NCBI RefSeq assembly: GCF_000812565.1
Contig: NZ_JTAM01000055.1
Span: 1-64,000 of the forward strand
Origin: Flammeovirga sp. OC4
GTDB lineage: Bacteria > Bacteroidota > Bacteroidia > Cytophagales > Flammeovirgaceae
Length of the DNA stretch: 64,000 nucleotides
Direction: 5' to 3'
Shown: piece by piece, positions 35,988 to 45,396 of the stretch
How the letters are laid out: each line of letters starts with the position of its first letter
Position numbering within the stretch: position 1 is the stretch's first letter
Notes under the pieces: generated by a model
The model's input: only the letters and a program-made list of their open reading frames with translations
What the model was told of the DNA's origin: nothing
Database searches by the model: none
Made by a program: the position numbers and the translations under genes

Positions 35988-36143
35988 ATGTAAAGGTCAT
36001 ATAGGGTGATAACTACATAAATAAGGTAATTTTTTTGACAATAGTTTTAGTTTATTTCAAACATTTATAAAAGTACTACATATAATTATATAAGTGATTA
36101 TAATAATAATAATATAAGTTGCAAGTTGCAACTAAAAAATATT

Positions 36144-36272
36144 ATGTATAACCTTAAACAAATACCTTTAGAAGGTAAAACACATACAAGCATTGTAAAT
36201 AGGAGAGGACTTGAATTAAGCTTATTTCAAATTATACTAAGGTGTCATTGTACAAATGAAGAGAAAATATAA
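36144..36272 (+). CDS. Candidate 42-aa ORF, uncertain
   Basis: An ATG-started frame of 42 codons ends in TAA. It is somewhat less A/T-biased than the flanks and begins 11 bases after a small hairpin. The predicted peptide (starting MYNLKQIPLEGK) has no signal or membrane segment and contains two Cys near the end. I do not recognise it, and it may be chance. Confidence 0.25.
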   Translation: MYNLKQIPLEGKTHTSIVNRRGLELSLFQIILRCHCTNEEKI

Positions 36273-36437
36273 TATTGAAGTAAACATACAATTGTATATT
36301 AATAATACAATAAAATAACGCATATACGAGTATTGATATTTACATAGACACATAAATGCGTGTATACAAATGTAAATTATTTATTATATTGTTCGATTGA
36401 ATAGTGATTAAAACGTTAATTATTCCTTTTTTTCAAA

Positions 36438-36445
36438 TACTTTTG
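36438..36445 (+). promoter_or_regulatory. Promoter -7 box very close to the ferredoxin-like start
   Basis: TACTTTTG matches TAnnTTTG and ends 4 bases before the ATG at 36450. Transcription would begin at or next to the start codon, predicting a leaderless or nearly leaderless mRNA. No good -33 TTG is seen. Confidence 0.5.
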
Positions 36446-36449
36446 TGTT

Positions 36450-36749
36450 ATGAAATTTTTATGGATTGATGGTATAAAAGTAGAAGTCAGTGAGAAGGAT
36501 AAGACATTGGTTGATACTATTAGAAATGCAAAAAAAAGTATTACAGCTCCATGTTATAGAACCTTGAGGCAATTTGGTACCTGTAACTCTTGCCTTATTG
36601 AGATAGATGGAGAAATGAAATTAGCTTGCGGTAACCGTCCCGTTTGTGATGAGTCAATTATTCTAAATAGAAATGACTTAATAGAAGAAAGGAAAAAGAA
36701 AGTAAAAGCTTTTAAAAAGCATAAAGAAATGATGGAGAAATATTTGTAG
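36450..36749 (+). CDS. Stand-alone [2Fe-2S] protein like the N-terminus of NuoG/formate dehydrogenase
   Basis: This 99-residue protein matches the Fer2_4-type [2Fe-2S] domain normally fused to the N-terminus of NuoG, hydrogenase or formate dehydrogenase. The pattern starts IDGIKVEV, then Cys35 (APC), Cys45 and Cys48 (GTCNSCLIEIDGE) and Cys60 (KLACGN), the four-ligand arrangement. An extra Cys66 follows (RPVC). The tail is a charged Lys/Glu helix (76-99). It is probably a small electron carrier or subunit, here separate from any catalytic partner. No dehydrogenase is encoded nearby. The promoter box sits almost on the start codon. Confidence 0.75.
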   Translation: MKFLWIDGIKVEVSEKDKTLVDTIRNAKKSITAPCYRTLRQFGTCNSCLIEIDGEMKLACGNRPVCDESIILNRNDLIEERKKKVKAFKKHKEMMEKYL

Positions 36750-36774
36750 TTGTCTTATATAGAGATAGTTAATG

Positions 36775-38268
36775 CTAATAGACATAGAATTTCATTTCAT
36801 ATGTGGAATTATTAGATAGTAATCGAAAAATGTATATTCCAGGAGAAGGCACTTCTGGAATAGTATAATTTATGATGAAATCACCTTCAATATTTACTGA
36901 TAGGAGACTTTCATCGATGATTTGTCCATTGGATGAAATTAGAAATGACTTAACGGTTGAGTTTGTTCTAACACCAAAAATCTCAACTGTTATTGTTGAT
37001 CCAATTGTAACTACATTAGGATAAATCTTGCCCGATATATCACCACTATTATTATTAATATTAATAGGTCCATATATTGTAAAATTACCATCAAAATCAA
37101 CTTGTTTTAATCTGTAAAATCTTTGAACAGAAATAGAATCAATATAGGAGTATTCTACTTCCGTGTTTATGTTGCCTGAGCCAGGAATGCTATCTAAAGT
37201 CACCCATTGTTTTTGATCATTGGAATTCTGAACCTCAAAGTGACTATTATTAATCTCTGTAGCAGTTTCCCAGTAAAGTATATTCTGCTGTTCTTCAGCA
37301 ACTCCATAAAAGTAAGTTAATTCTACAGGTAAGTCTTCATCATTTATTTTTTCACAAATCTGGTTGTTAGGAGAATTTTCTCTACAATTTTCATCATCAC
37401 TTATTGTGCACTTTGTATTTGTGCCAAATTGAAGTTTTCCTTCTATGGTAGCGTCTATACTTTTATTACATGTTAGGTATACATTACCACTTATGACTAA
37501 GCATCCTTTTTCACCAACATATATTGTCTCTTTTCCAAAGAAATCAACAGAGTTTTCAATATGGAGCAGACCAAAAACATTAATTGTTCCACCTCCTCCA
37601 CTATTGGAATCAATATTTCCTTTAACACGCCCGGTACCGTTTTCTCCAATTTCTAAAACAGCCTTTCCATCATTTCTATAATTACCATTGATTATAAGTT
37701 CACCGTCACAAGTATAAGTACTACTTCCGCCATTCAATGAATTAAAATCACCACTAACGTTGACAATTCCTCCTTCATTGATGAAAAATTGATTATTGGA
37801 ATTATTGAAAGTAATATCTTCCGAGACATTCATGGAGCCATTAATGTTGAATTTAATTTTATTACCATTAAAGGTAACACTCTCATTAAGAGTGAAATTA
37901 CCATCAATTTCAAATGAAGTAGTGATATTTCCTTGTAAATCAATTTTGAAAGAAACAGAAGCTTCTGGATTAATGATTAACCTGAAGTTTTGCCGTACTA
38001 AAGAGTAGGTGAGTTGAGTACTAATCTGATCTAGGTTAAAACCAATCCTCAAATATTCAATATTTAATCTAGTATTTTGAGTTAGAATGATATCATTATT
38101 GGAGGGATAATTATTTTCTTTATCACCATCAATGTAAGTCCAATTTTCTTCATTTTTCCAATCTTCTATGGTTAGGTACTCCTCTTGATTAGGAATAAAT
38201 GAAGCTTGAGAAAATGTAAGTAGTGGAAAAAAAGTTAAACAGAAAATAGAAAAAATTAGAATTTTCAT
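36775..38268 (-). CDS. Secreted protein with T9SS type A sorting domain
   Basis: The protein is 497 aa with a signal peptide (1-20). Residues about 55-300 look like a right-handed beta-helix or adhesin-like fold: many short strands with NxSGDV-, GNxxxxG-type turns and repeated Asn/Ser. The following region, beginning DLPVELTYFYGVAEEQQNILYWETATEINNSHFEV (read as one block), is the linker that in Bacteroidota precedes the T9SS type A domain. The C-terminal 80 residues include IYPNVVTIGSTITVE and end FRLLSNNSTYEMKFYVY, a type A sorting signal. It should be secreted by T9SS and cell-surface anchored. It is convergent with the ferredoxin-like gene. Its ligand is unknown. Confidence 0.85.
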   Translation of the reverse strand: MKILIFSIFCLTFFPLLTFSQASFIPNQEEYLTIEDWKNEENWTYIDGDKENNYPSNNDIILTQNTRLNIEYLRIGFNLDQISTQLTYSLVRQNFRLIINPEASVSFKIDLQGNITTSFEIDGNFTLNESVTFNGNKIKFNINGSMNVSEDITFNNSNNQFFINEGGIVNVSGDFNSLNGGSSTYTCDGELIINGNYRNDGKAVLEIGENGTGRVKGNIDSNSGGGGTINVFGLLHIENSVDFFGKETIYVGEKGCLVISGNVYLTCNKSIDATIEGKLQFGTNTKCTISDDENCRENSPNNQICEKINDEDLPVELTYFYGVAEEQQNILYWETATEINNSHFEVQNSNDQKQWVTLDSIPGSGNINTEVEYSYIDSISVQRFYRLKQVDFDGNFTIYGPININNNSGDISGKIYPNVVTIGSTITVEIFGVRTNSTVKSFLISSNGQIIDESLLSVNIEGDFIINYTIPEVPSPGIYIFRLLSNNSTYEMKFYVY

Positions 38269-38526
38269 AAATATTATAAATGATAGAATCAGGCTGAATA
38301 TTTTACAGAAATATACAAAATTGCTTAGGTTCCATTTATATACTCTTCGTTAATCAATAAAAGATATTGATTTATTGAATAAACAGGCCGCAATGCAAAG
38401 ATTCTATACTACATATCTATGATAACGTTAGCTCCTTAAACTTAACTAGTTTATGGATGAAGACAAGAAATGATAGTAATCGAAAAAGAGAAGGGAGGAG
38501 TCAACCTCCTCCCGAATGATATAGGA

Positions 38527-38703
38527 TTAAGCCATCACCACTAACCCTCTAGCTTCTAAAACATCTCTTAAAGCCGCTACTAAGCTATGATTGTGGTGAG
38601 AAACCTCGTGTCCCACTTTTTTGAAAATTCGTACTAAAGATTTGTCATCTAAAGTTGAATAATGATCTACGAACTGTATATAAATATCTTGTGCTAAACT
38701 CAT
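38527..38703 (-). CDS. Small protein of 58 aa, unknown
   Basis: This ORF runs from ATG 38703 to TAA 38527 and starts MSLAQDIYIQFVDHYSTL. It reads as two amphipathic helices with a central HEVSHHNHS segment of four His, and ends ARGLVVMA. I do not recognise the family. It lies 11 bases after the stop of the upstream small gene in the same direction, so the two form an operon behind the structured leader at 39006-39121. Coding support comes from composition, spacing and lack of overlap; the product may be a small cytosolic or metal-binding protein, but that is a guess from the His cluster. Confidence 0.6.
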   Translation of the reverse strand: MSLAQDIYIQFVDHYSTLDDKSLVRIFKKVGHEVSHHNHSLVAALRDVLEARGLVVMA

Positions 38704-38714
38704 GGTAATAGGAA

Positions 38715-38969
38715 TTAAAGGGTTGAAAGTTGATTATCAATTAGTTTAACTCTCTTTTTGATGGAGAGTCTACCATTTTTTATGATCAATCGATCATCCT
38801 TGAAATTTCTTTTACTGATTTCGTCATTGAGAGCACTAAGAAATTCACCTCTTGGATTACTCCAAGTAGTGTTTCCAACTTCAGCATTAAAAGTATCAAT
38901 CAATGCTTCGTTACGTAGTGTTGAAAGTTCATTGACTTTCTGAGTGTAGAATTCTTCTTTTAATGTCAT
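38715..38969 (-). CDS. Small protein of 84 aa, unknown, behind a structured leader
   Basis: The sequence starts MTLKEEFYTQKVNELSTL and is helical and charged, with a GNTTWSNPRGEFL motif near residue 35 and a basic C-terminal part. No family is recognised and there are no signal or membrane segments. The start at ATG 38969 follows an A-rich stretch; an alternative in-frame ATG at 39008 would add 13 residues and place the start codon within the closing stem of the RNA leader. A strong promoter at 39128-39159 would give a leader of about 150 nt. The 58-aa gene follows by 11 bases. Confidence 0.55.
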   Translation of the reverse strand: MTLKEEFYTQKVNELSTLRNEALIDTFNAEVGNTTWSNPRGEFLSALNDEISKRNFKDDRLIIKNGRLSIKKRVKLIDNQLSTL

Positions 38970-39005
38970 TTTTTTTAGATTATAAAGTGAATAATCATTG
39001 AATGA

Positions 39006-39121
39006 CATCAAGAAAAAACGTGAAAATTAAGTGGGGGTAGGTTTTTGTCCATCCTACGGACCACATCGTTTTTACCACCGTGGATTAAACTCGGTTGGTA
39101 TCCATTCAAGGATTCTTGATG
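39006..39121 (-). ncRNA. Candidate structured RNA or leader with three-way junction
   Basis: Read on the minus strand, the 5' end CATCAAGAA (39014-39006 complement) pairs exactly with TTCTTGATG at the far end, a 9-bp closing stem between positions 39113-39121 and 39006-39014. Inside are two hairpins. One is UACC-A-ACCG, an 11-nt loop, CGGU-GGUA. The other is GUGG, internal loop, GUAGG, an 11-nt loop, CCUAC, internal loop, CCAC. The block is much richer in G+C than its surroundings, and a consensus promoter lies just upstream. A U6 tract adjoins the closing stem, so a switch between terminated and read-through forms is possible. It could be a riboswitch-like leader of the two small genes or an independent RNA. 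Confidence 0.55.
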
Positions 39122-39127
39122 ATGCTA

Positions 39128-39159
39128 CAAAGTTAGATTATTTTTATTTTAATATCAAA
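39128..39159 (-). promoter_or_regulatory. Consensus promoter upstream of the structured RNA
   Basis: On the minus strand TTTG (39159-39156) and TAACTTTG (39135-39128) are 20 bases apart, matching TTTG-N19/20-TAnnTTTG. Start near 39122. The -33 box lies inside a perfect 11-bp A/T inverted repeat (39140-39150 with 39157-39167) that may also serve as terminator for the upstream gene. Confidence 0.7.
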
Positions 39160-39216
39160 ATAAAAATTCATTATCAATTTGTTTCGGAATTATATCTATC
39201 AGATTTACAGAGATAT

Positions 39217-39855
39217 CTATTCTTTTATATAAAGGTTTAGTTCTGTAAAATTATAAATTTCATCGACAGAAAAGATGTCATACAGTTTTTCGGCAGTGAT
39301 TAATCTAGGTCCTCTATTATCAATTGTAACAGTCAATCTATCTTTTAATAAAGAAGTGAGATACTGTTCAGATTCTGTCCAGTTCGATTGGTAATTTAGA
39401 TCAGCAATAAGATTATTTTGATCTACCTCTTCATTGGAAGGCATGTCGTATTGATCAAAAGGGTAGTGCTTATCCAATAAGTGTTTATAGATACGATTGA
39501 CTTCAATTTGACCTTGTTGACTTGAAGCCAAATGTGTTAACATTGCTTTTAACCAAAGTAATCCACTAAAATCCTTATTATCTCTGATAATGAAAATGTT
39601 ATACCAATATTGATTGATATTTTTGGATAAAATCTCCATAAAAACACCTACTACCCAGCTCTTCTTTTCTCTGTGCTTGTGATACCCTTTTCTTTCAATA
39701 TCTTTCAATGATTTTGATAAAGCCTGTAGGATATCATTCTTAAGATCTTCAATATATAAGTCAGTATATGGGAAGTGTTCTTTAGCATACCTTTTCCAAA
39801 CCTTAAATATTTTTTCTCCTTTTTCAGGTAAATTATTGATGGGAGATAGATCCAT
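39217..39855 (-). CDS. Cytosolic protein of unknown function, 212 aa
   Basis: I do not recognise this protein. It lacks a signal peptide and membrane segment and is rich in Lys, Asn and aromatic residues. Predicted structure is mainly helical, with a Trp-rich first half (FKVWKRYAKEHFP near the N-terminus, then KSWVVGVFMEILS). A hydrophobic stretch near residue 100 (GLLWLKAMLTHLAS) could be a core helix. A TATTTTTG promoter box lies on the minus strand at 39888-39895, 33-40 bases before the ATG, and no -33 element is clear. It precedes the structured RNA and two small genes in the same direction. Function unknown. Confidence 0.55.
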   Translation of the reverse strand: MDLSPINNLPEKGEKIFKVWKRYAKEHFPYTDLYIEDLKNDILQALSKSLKDIERKGYHKHREKKSWVVGVFMEILSKNINQYWYNIFIIRDNKDFSGLLWLKAMLTHLASSQQGQIEVNRIYKHLLDKHYPFDQYDMPSNEEVDQNNLIADLNYQSNWTESEQYLTSLLKDRLTVTIDNRGPRLITAEKLYDIFSVDEIYNFTELNLYIKE

Positions 39856-40077
39856 GATTAAAATTGATTAATTCCATTAAATTTTATCAAAAATAGAATA
39901 TTAAGGATAATTTTTCCTCATTCTTTGTTGTAAATATAAAATACCATAGGAAAATTATATTATTCTAAGAATATAGTTCATTGAAGAAGCAAGTTGAATC
40001 AGATAATTATTAACTGATCGCTACAATGTTTATATTTAATTAGACAAAGTACGTTACTAATACCCAAAACGATCCTT

Positions 40078-40983
40078 ATGCGAGATACTATAATGAGTTC
40101 AGATCATTTATCCAGGTTCATCCAGCGGATATATGAAATCAAAGAAAGTCGTGCTAATGTAATTACCCAAAGCGATCTGAAAGCTGCGGCGAAAGAAATC
40201 GGCGTTACTGACAGAGAATGGGTAAAATTGCAGGATCTTTTTTCTTCGCATTTAGCAAGGGCAATCGGATATCATAAATACAAAAATTGGGATGATGCAA
40301 TATTCGAACTCGATCAAGCACTAACAATTAACCCTTTTGATTCAAAAACCCTATTTATGATTTCTTCTTGTTATGCTAACAAGTACTACGAGGAAGAAAG
40401 AAGAGAGGATAGAGACTTATCGATCAGCTTTGCCAACAAATGTCTAGAGGTAAACCCTTTGGATGAAAAAGCATTACAGTTACTCAGTTCTTTAAAAAAA
40501 GAAGAAAGACAAAGAAGAGTCATTGAAAAAGAATCTTTGAAAACACTGATCGTAGCCTGTTCTTTTGGAGCAATTATTTTTACTGCATTAGCCTATTTAT
40601 CATTTTCAGACATTGTTGTCACAACTATCCCTTACACTGCCGAAACGGTAGAGATAAGAACCACCGAGTTTAAACCTAAAGTTCATTTCTTAAATGCTGA
40701 GTACAATAACAGTTATTTTAGAGTGAATGATAACATCATTAAAATATTTGAAAGAAAAGCCGCTTTAGTTTTACAAGGAGAAATAATGAAATCAGATAAA
40801 GCTATAAATGGCGTATTTATCAAATGGAAAGATATTGATGGAAACATTGTACATGCAGAGCATTTCACCAATCAATATTTACAGGATATTAAAGATCCCG
40901 CAAATGATAATTTTAAATTGATTCGATTTTTAGAATCAGAAAAAGCGATATCAATTGCCAACGTGGATATAGTTCTTAATTAG
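40078..40983 (+). CDS. TPR protein with one membrane helix, unknown
   Basis: The 301-aa protein has an N-terminal all-helical region (1-65; a segment DLKAAAKEIGVTDREW resembles a small helical domain). Two TPR units follow at about 70-135 (KYKNWDDAIFELDQALTINPFDSKTL and CLEVNPLDEKALQLL), then one transmembrane helix at about 156-178, and an extracytoplasmic C-terminal beta-rich domain of about 120 residues. This fits a membrane-anchored adapter with cytoplasmic TPRs. The family is not recognised. An ATG at 40093 is an alternative start. A strong terminator follows at 41032. Confidence 0.6.
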   Translation: MRDTIMSSDHLSRFIQRIYEIKESRANVITQSDLKAAAKEIGVTDREWVKLQDLFSSHLARAIGYHKYKNWDDAIFELDQALTINPFDSKTLFMISSCYANKYYEEERREDRDLSISFANKCLEVNPLDEKALQLLSSLKKEERQRRVIEKESLKTLIVACSFGAIIFTALAYLSFSDIVVTTIPYTAETVEIRTTEFKPKVHFLNAEYNNSYFRVNDNIIKIFERKAALVLQGEIMKSDKAINGVFIKWKDIDGNIVHAEHFTNQYLQDIKDPANDNFKLIRFLESEKAISIANVDIVLN

Positions 40984-41031
40984 TTGAAAGTACACTAATT
41001 GCTTAGTAACGACAATAAATGAAAGTTAATT

Positions 41032-41067
41032 ATACATCCGTTTCTTCATAAATGGATGTATTTTTTT
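41032..41067 (+). terminator. Intrinsic terminator after the TPR gene
   Basis: ATACATCC at 41032-41039 pairs exactly with GGATGTAT at 41054-41061, followed by a run of seven T. Confidence 0.85.
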
Positions 41068-41129
41068 ATTAAATAGACCTAAAAGTTCATATTAACTTAA
41101 TTTTTTAGTGACTTTTTCATCTAAATGTG

Positions 41130-41158
41130 TTGAAATAGCAAATTAACCCTTACTTTTG
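41130..41158 (+). promoter_or_regulatory. Promoter of purL
   Basis: TTG at 41130-41132 and TACTTTTG at 41151-41158 are 18 bases apart, close to the Bacteroidota primary-sigma consensus. Transcription would start around 41164, giving a short leader to ATG 41197. Confidence 0.65.
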
Positions 41159-41196
41159 GGGGCATTATTGGGCTTCTGAAAAATCAATTGGGCAAA

Positions 41197-44100
41197 ATGG
41201 TACTCTTTTTCCAAGGCAATACAGACAATGTATTTGCAGTACACGCCGGTCAGGCACTTTCAAAAGAAAATCTAGAAAAACTTTCTTGGTTATTTGGCAA
41301 TGCAGAATTGTCAGAAAAAACATCTTTAGACGGCTGGTACGTAGGACCACGCAAAGAAATGTTAACTCCTTGGAGTACAAACGCAGTTGAAATTACTCAA
41401 AATATGGGCATTGAGGGAATTATTCGTATTGAGGAATTCCTTCACGTTGAATCTGAGAAATCAGCTGATTTTGATCCAATGCTACAAGCTTTGTATGAAG
41501 GATTAAACGGTTCAATCTACACCATTGATGTAGAGCCAGAACCAATTCGTCATATCGAAGATATCGCTTCTTATAATGAAGAGGAGGGATTAGCATTGAG
41601 TGAGGATGAGGTAACTTACTTAAAAGAAGTAAGTGAAAAATTAAATCGTCCTTTAACAGATTCTGAAGTTTATGGCTTTGCACAAGTCAATTCAGAGCAC
41701 TGTAGACATAAGATCTTTAACGGTATTTTTGTGATTGATGGAGAGGAAAAACCTACTTCATTATTCCAATTGATCCGTAAAACTTCAGACGAAACTCCAG
41801 ATAACTTAGTATCTGCTTACAAAGACAACGTAGCATTTATTAAAGGTCCTGTAGCGGAACAATTTGCTCCTGCTACTCAAGACAAGCCGGATTTCTTTGA
41901 AACTAAAGATTTCGAATCAGTGATCTCTTTAAAAGCAGAGACGCACAACTTCCCAACAACGGTTGAACCATTTAACGGTGCTGCTACAGGTGCTGGTGGT
42001 GAAATCAGAGACCGTATGGCAGGTGGTAAAGGTTCTATGCCATTGGCAGGTACTGCGGTTTATATGACATCTTATTCAAGATTAGAAGATGATCGTCAGT
42101 GGGAAAAAGGTATGGCGGAAAGACCATGGCTTTACCAAACTCCAATGGAAATCTTAATTAAAGCATCAAACGGTGCATCTGATTTTGGTAACAAATTCGG
42201 TATGCCATTGATTGCTGGTTCAGTACTTACTTTCGAACATGAGGAAGAAGCTAAAAAACATGGCTTCGACAAAGTAATCATGATGGCAGGTGGTATCGGA
42301 TACGGTAAGAGAAGAGATGCCTTAAAAGATACTCCAGAGAAAGGTGACAAAGTTGTTGTAATGGGTGGTGATAACTACCGTATCGGAATGGGCGGTGGAG
42401 CCGTTTCTTCTGTGGCAACTGGTGAGTTCTCTAACTCTATCGAATTAAATGCAATTCAACGTTCAAACCCTGAAATGCAGAAACGTGTATACAATGCGGT
42501 TCGTGCAATGTCAGAGGCGGATGAAAACCCTATTGTATTGATTCATGATCACGGTGCGGGTGGTCACTTGAACTGTCTTTCTGAATTAGTTGAAGAAACA
42601 GGAGCACAGATCGATGTGGACAAATTACCAGTAGGTGATCCAACGTTATCGAATAAAGAAATCGTGGGTAACGAATCTCAAGAAAGAATGGGATTGGTGA
42701 TCAACGAGAAAAATATTGATACTTTAAAGAGAATTTCTGCTCGTGAGCGTGCCCCATTCTACGTAGTTGGTGAGACAACAGGCGATATGCAATTCACTTT
42801 TAAAGATACAACAACAGGAAATGCTCCTATTGATATGCCTTTAGATTATATGTTTGGTAAAGCACCAAAAACAATCATGAAGGATACAAAAGTAGCTCCT
42901 ACTTTCTCAGCTGTTGAAGTGGAAGCTTCAAAAGTACATGAGTACTTAAATGATGTATTGCAATTAGAATCTGTTGCATCAAAAGACTGGTTAACGAACA
43001 AAGTGGACCGTTCTGTAACAGGTCGTGTAGCAAAACAACAAACAGCAGGTAGTCTTCAGTTACCATTGAACAACGTTTCAGTGATGGCTTGTGATTACAG
43101 AGGAAAAGCAGGTATCGCTACAACAATTGGTCATTCTCCAGTAGCTGCCTTGATCGATCCTGCTGCAGGTTCAATCAACGCAATTGCGGAGTCATTGACC
43201 AACTTAGTATGGGCACCATTGGCACACGGTTTAGGTAATGTTTCATTATCAGCGAACTGGATGTGGCCTTGTAAGAACGAAGGTGAAGACGCTCGTTTAT
43301 ACGATGCAGTTGAAGCTTGTTCTGATTTTGCAGTAGCATTAGGAGTGAATATCCCTACAGGTAAAGATTCACTTTCAATGACGCAAAAGTACGGTGACGA
43401 AAAAGTGTACTCTCCAGGTACTGTAATTATTTCTACAGTAGGTGAGGTAGACGATTTGAAAAACGTAGTTGAGCCAGTCGCTAAAGTAGGTAAATCATTA
43501 GTTTATGTTGACCTTGCACAAGGTGGTCATGAATTAGGCGGTTCATCATTAGCACAGGTATTAAATAAAGTAGGTGACAAAGTTTCTACAGTAACAAAAC
43601 CTGATTTCTTTAAGAACGGTTTCGAAGCAATTCAAACTTCAATTAAAGCAGGTAACGTAGTTTCAGGTCATGACGTTTCAGCAGGTGGTTTAATCACTGC
43701 ATTACTTGAAATGACTTTCCCTGAGCAAAACGTAGCGTACAAAGTAGATGTATCAGCAATCTCTACTGCTGATTTGACCAATGTATTGTTCTCTGAGACG
43801 CCTTCAGTAATCTTCCAAGTAGAAGACGAAGCAGCTTTAGAGTCAGTAATGAAAGAAGCGGGTGTAACTTACCACGTAATCGGTCAAGCAGTAGAAGGAA
43901 CTCAAACTGAAGTGACTTACAACGGAACTACTTTGGCATTTAATACAGAAGAGTTAAGAGACGTATGGTCGAAAACTTCTTACTTATTAGATCAAAAGCA
44001 AAGTGGTGAGGAATTAGCGAAAGAGCGTTATGAGAGCTATAAAAATGCTCCATTGCACTATTCATTTCCTGAAGGATTCGAAGGAAAGCTTTCTACATTG

Positions 44101-44883
44101 GGTATCAACCCTGATCGTAAAGAGCGTTCTGGAATCAAAGCGGCAATTATCCGTGAGAAAGGTGTGAATGGCGATAGAGAAATGGCTTACTCTATGCACT
44201 TAGCTGGTTTTGATGTGAAAGACGTCCACATGACAGACTTGATCTCAGGAAGAGAAGATTTAACTGACGTAAACTTCATCGTTTTTGTAGGTGGTTTCTC
44301 TAACTCAGACGTTTTAGGTTCTGCTAAAGGATGGGCTGGAGCATTTTTATACAATGAGAAAGCAAAACAAGCTTTAGATAATTTCTACGCTAGAGAAGAT
44401 ACATTGAGTTTAGGTGTTTGTAACGGTTGTCAATTGATGGTTGAATTAGGTTTAGTGACGAAAGGTCATGATGAAAAACCTAAGATGTTGCATAACAACT
44501 CTCATAAATTTGAGTCAGGTTTCGTGAACATGGTGATTCCTGAAAACAACACTGTAATGTTGAACTCATTAGCAGATACTCGTTTAGGTGTTTGGATTGC
44601 ACACGGTGAAGGTAAATTCAACTTCCCTTATGCAGAAGAGAAATACAATATCGTAGGTAAATACGGTTATACTTCTTACCCTGCCAACCCTAACGGATCT
44701 GATTACAACACTGCAGCGTTAGCTTCTGAAGATGGTCGTCATTTAGTAATGATGCCTCACTTAGAGAGAGCAATCTTCCCTTGGAACTGGGCACACTATC
44801 CATCAGACAGAACTGATGAGGTTTCACCTTGGATCGAGGCGTTTGTAAATGCTAAAAATTGGGTAGCTGAGAAGACTAAATAG
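41197..44883 (+). CDS. purL: Phosphoribosylformylglycinamidine synthase PurL, single-chain type
   Basis: PurL converts FGAR to FGAM with glutamine and ATP, the fourth step of purine synthesis. This is the large form (1228 aa), with an N-terminal PurS-like domain, two ATP-binding AIRS-like halves and a C-terminal glutamine amidotransferase. Motifs seen include [15 protein letters not shown] near the start, [25 protein letters not shown] (one block in the FGAR/ATP site), and [14 protein letters not shown] with the amidotransferase nucleophile Cys. A His-Glu pair is in [12 protein letters not shown] near the end. The start was set at ATG 41197, because an in-frame TTG nine bases earlier lacks support. 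Codon use is more G/C-tolerant than in flanking genes, as expected for high expression. A strong terminator follows. Confidence 0.97.
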   Translation: MVLFFQGNTDNVFAVHAGQALSKENLEKLSWLFGNAELSEKTSLDGWYVGPRKEMLTPWSTNAVEITQNMGIEGIIRIEEFLHVESEKSADFDPMLQALYEGLNGSIYTIDVEPEPIRHIEDIASYNEEEGLALSEDEVTYLKEVSEKLNRPLTDSEVYGFAQVNSEHCRHKIFNGIFVIDGEEKPTSLFQLIRKTSDETPDNLVSAYKDNVAFIKGPVAEQFAPATQDKPDFFETKDFESVISLKAETHNFPTTVEPFNGAATGAGGEIRDRMAGGKGSMPLAGTAVYMTSYSRLEDDRQWEKGMAERPWLYQTPMEILIKASNGASDFGNKFGMPLIAGSVLTFEHEEEAKKHGFDKVIMMAGGIGYGKRRDALKDTPEKGDKVVVMGGDNYRIGMGGGAVSSVATGEFSNSIELNAIQRSNPEMQKRVYNAVRAMSEADENPIVLIHDHGAGGHLNCLSELVEETGAQIDVDKLPVGDPTLSNKEIVGNESQERMGLVINEKNIDTLKRISARERAPFYVVGETTGDMQFTFKDTTTGNAPIDMPLDYMFGKAPKTIMKDTKVAPTFSAVEVEASKVHEYLNDVLQLESVASKDWLTNKVDRSVTGRVAKQQTAGSLQLPLNNVSVMACDYRGKAGIATTIGHSPVAALIDPAAGSINAIAESLTNLVWAPLAHGLGNVSLSANWMWPCKNEGEDARLYDAVEACSDFAVALGVNIPTGKDSLSMTQKYGDEKVYSPGTVIISTVGEVDDLKNVVEPVAKVGKSLVYVDLAQGGHELGGSSLAQVLNKVGDKVSTVTKPDFFKNGFEAIQTSIKAGNVVSGHDVSAGGLITALLEMTFPEQNVAYKVDVSAISTADLTNVLFSETPSVIFQVEDEAALESVMKEAGVTYHVIGQAVEGTQTEVTYNGTTLAFNTEELRDVWSKTSYLLDQKQSGEELAKERYESYKNAPLHYSFPEGFEGKLSTLGINPDRKERSGIKAAIIREKGVNGDREMAYSMHLAGFDVKDVHMTDLISGREDLTDVNFIVFVGGFSNSDVLGSAKGWAGAFLYNEKAKQALDNFYAREDTLSLGVCNGCQLMVELGLVTKGHDEKPKMLHNNSHKFESGFVNMVIPENNTVMLNSLADTRLGVWIAHGEGKFNFPYAEEKYNIVGKYGYTSYPANPNGSDYNTAALASEDGRHLVMMPHLERAIFPWNWAHYPSDRTDEVSPWIEAFVNAKNWVAEKTK

Positions 44884-45396
44884 TTTTTCAGTCCTTAAAA
44901 ATATAGAAAACAGCTTATGATTAATTTCATAGGCTGTTTTTTTATCATTAAAATGATAGACTCACATCAAGTATATTCCAAAACTAAGAAATTGTAAAAA
45001 TATAATTATTCAAACATGTAAGTTAAAATACTCTTGAAAAGAATAATTATTAATACTATTTTTTGTTTAACCTTTTTAAAATTAAGTTACTCATTTTGCA
45101 ATTGTATCGCATTTATTTAAAACAAAATGGTATGTGACTATATGTTTAGGACTATTTTAATACAAAAAAAGAGAAAACATAGAACCTTTGTGAATTGTAC
45201 AATAGTTAGTTTGTTAATGTTAGGATTATCTATTAATCAATGTTATCTTCAATAATATCATAGATGAACAGAAAGAATTGTATATATTTCTCGTAACCAA
45301 GTTTCTCATTCAAAACACAACCCAAGAAGAACTATCTCATATAAATCCAACAACCACTTGATAGTTGATCTACGTGTAAATACTACTATTACTGAT
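44884..45396. other. Long A/T-rich gap after purL
   Basis: The 513-base gap holds the purL terminator at 44907-44943. The rest is A/T-rich with no ORF of note, no clear promoter, and no tRNA-like fold. It precedes a histidine kinase gene. Confidence 0.5.
44907..44943 (+). terminator. Intrinsic terminator of purL
   Basis: AAAACAGC and then TATGA pair with TCATAG and GCTGTTTT around a short A/T loop (44907-44940), followed by a T run. The stem is long and well formed. Confidence 0.88.

Larger units (their letters stand above)
35988..36449. other. A/T-rich intergenic region with a small hairpin and a short ORF
   Basis: This 462-base region lies between the flippase and the ferredoxin-like gene. 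It is extremely A/T-rich. It contains the hairpin AGTTGCA-AGT-TGCAACT at 36117-36133, a 42-codon open frame at 36144-36272 (listed separately), and the promoter box of the downstream gene at 36438-36445. No RNA gene is apparent. Confidence 0.4.

Noticed and set aside
39031-39240. 69-aa plus-strand frame opposite the structured RNA
   Set aside because: It starts with GTG inside the RNA block, continues into an A/T repeat and is opposed by a consensus minus-strand promoter.
41188-41196. TTG start of purL three codons earlier
   Set aside because: ATG 41197 gives the normal PurL N-terminus and a suitable short leader from the promoter.
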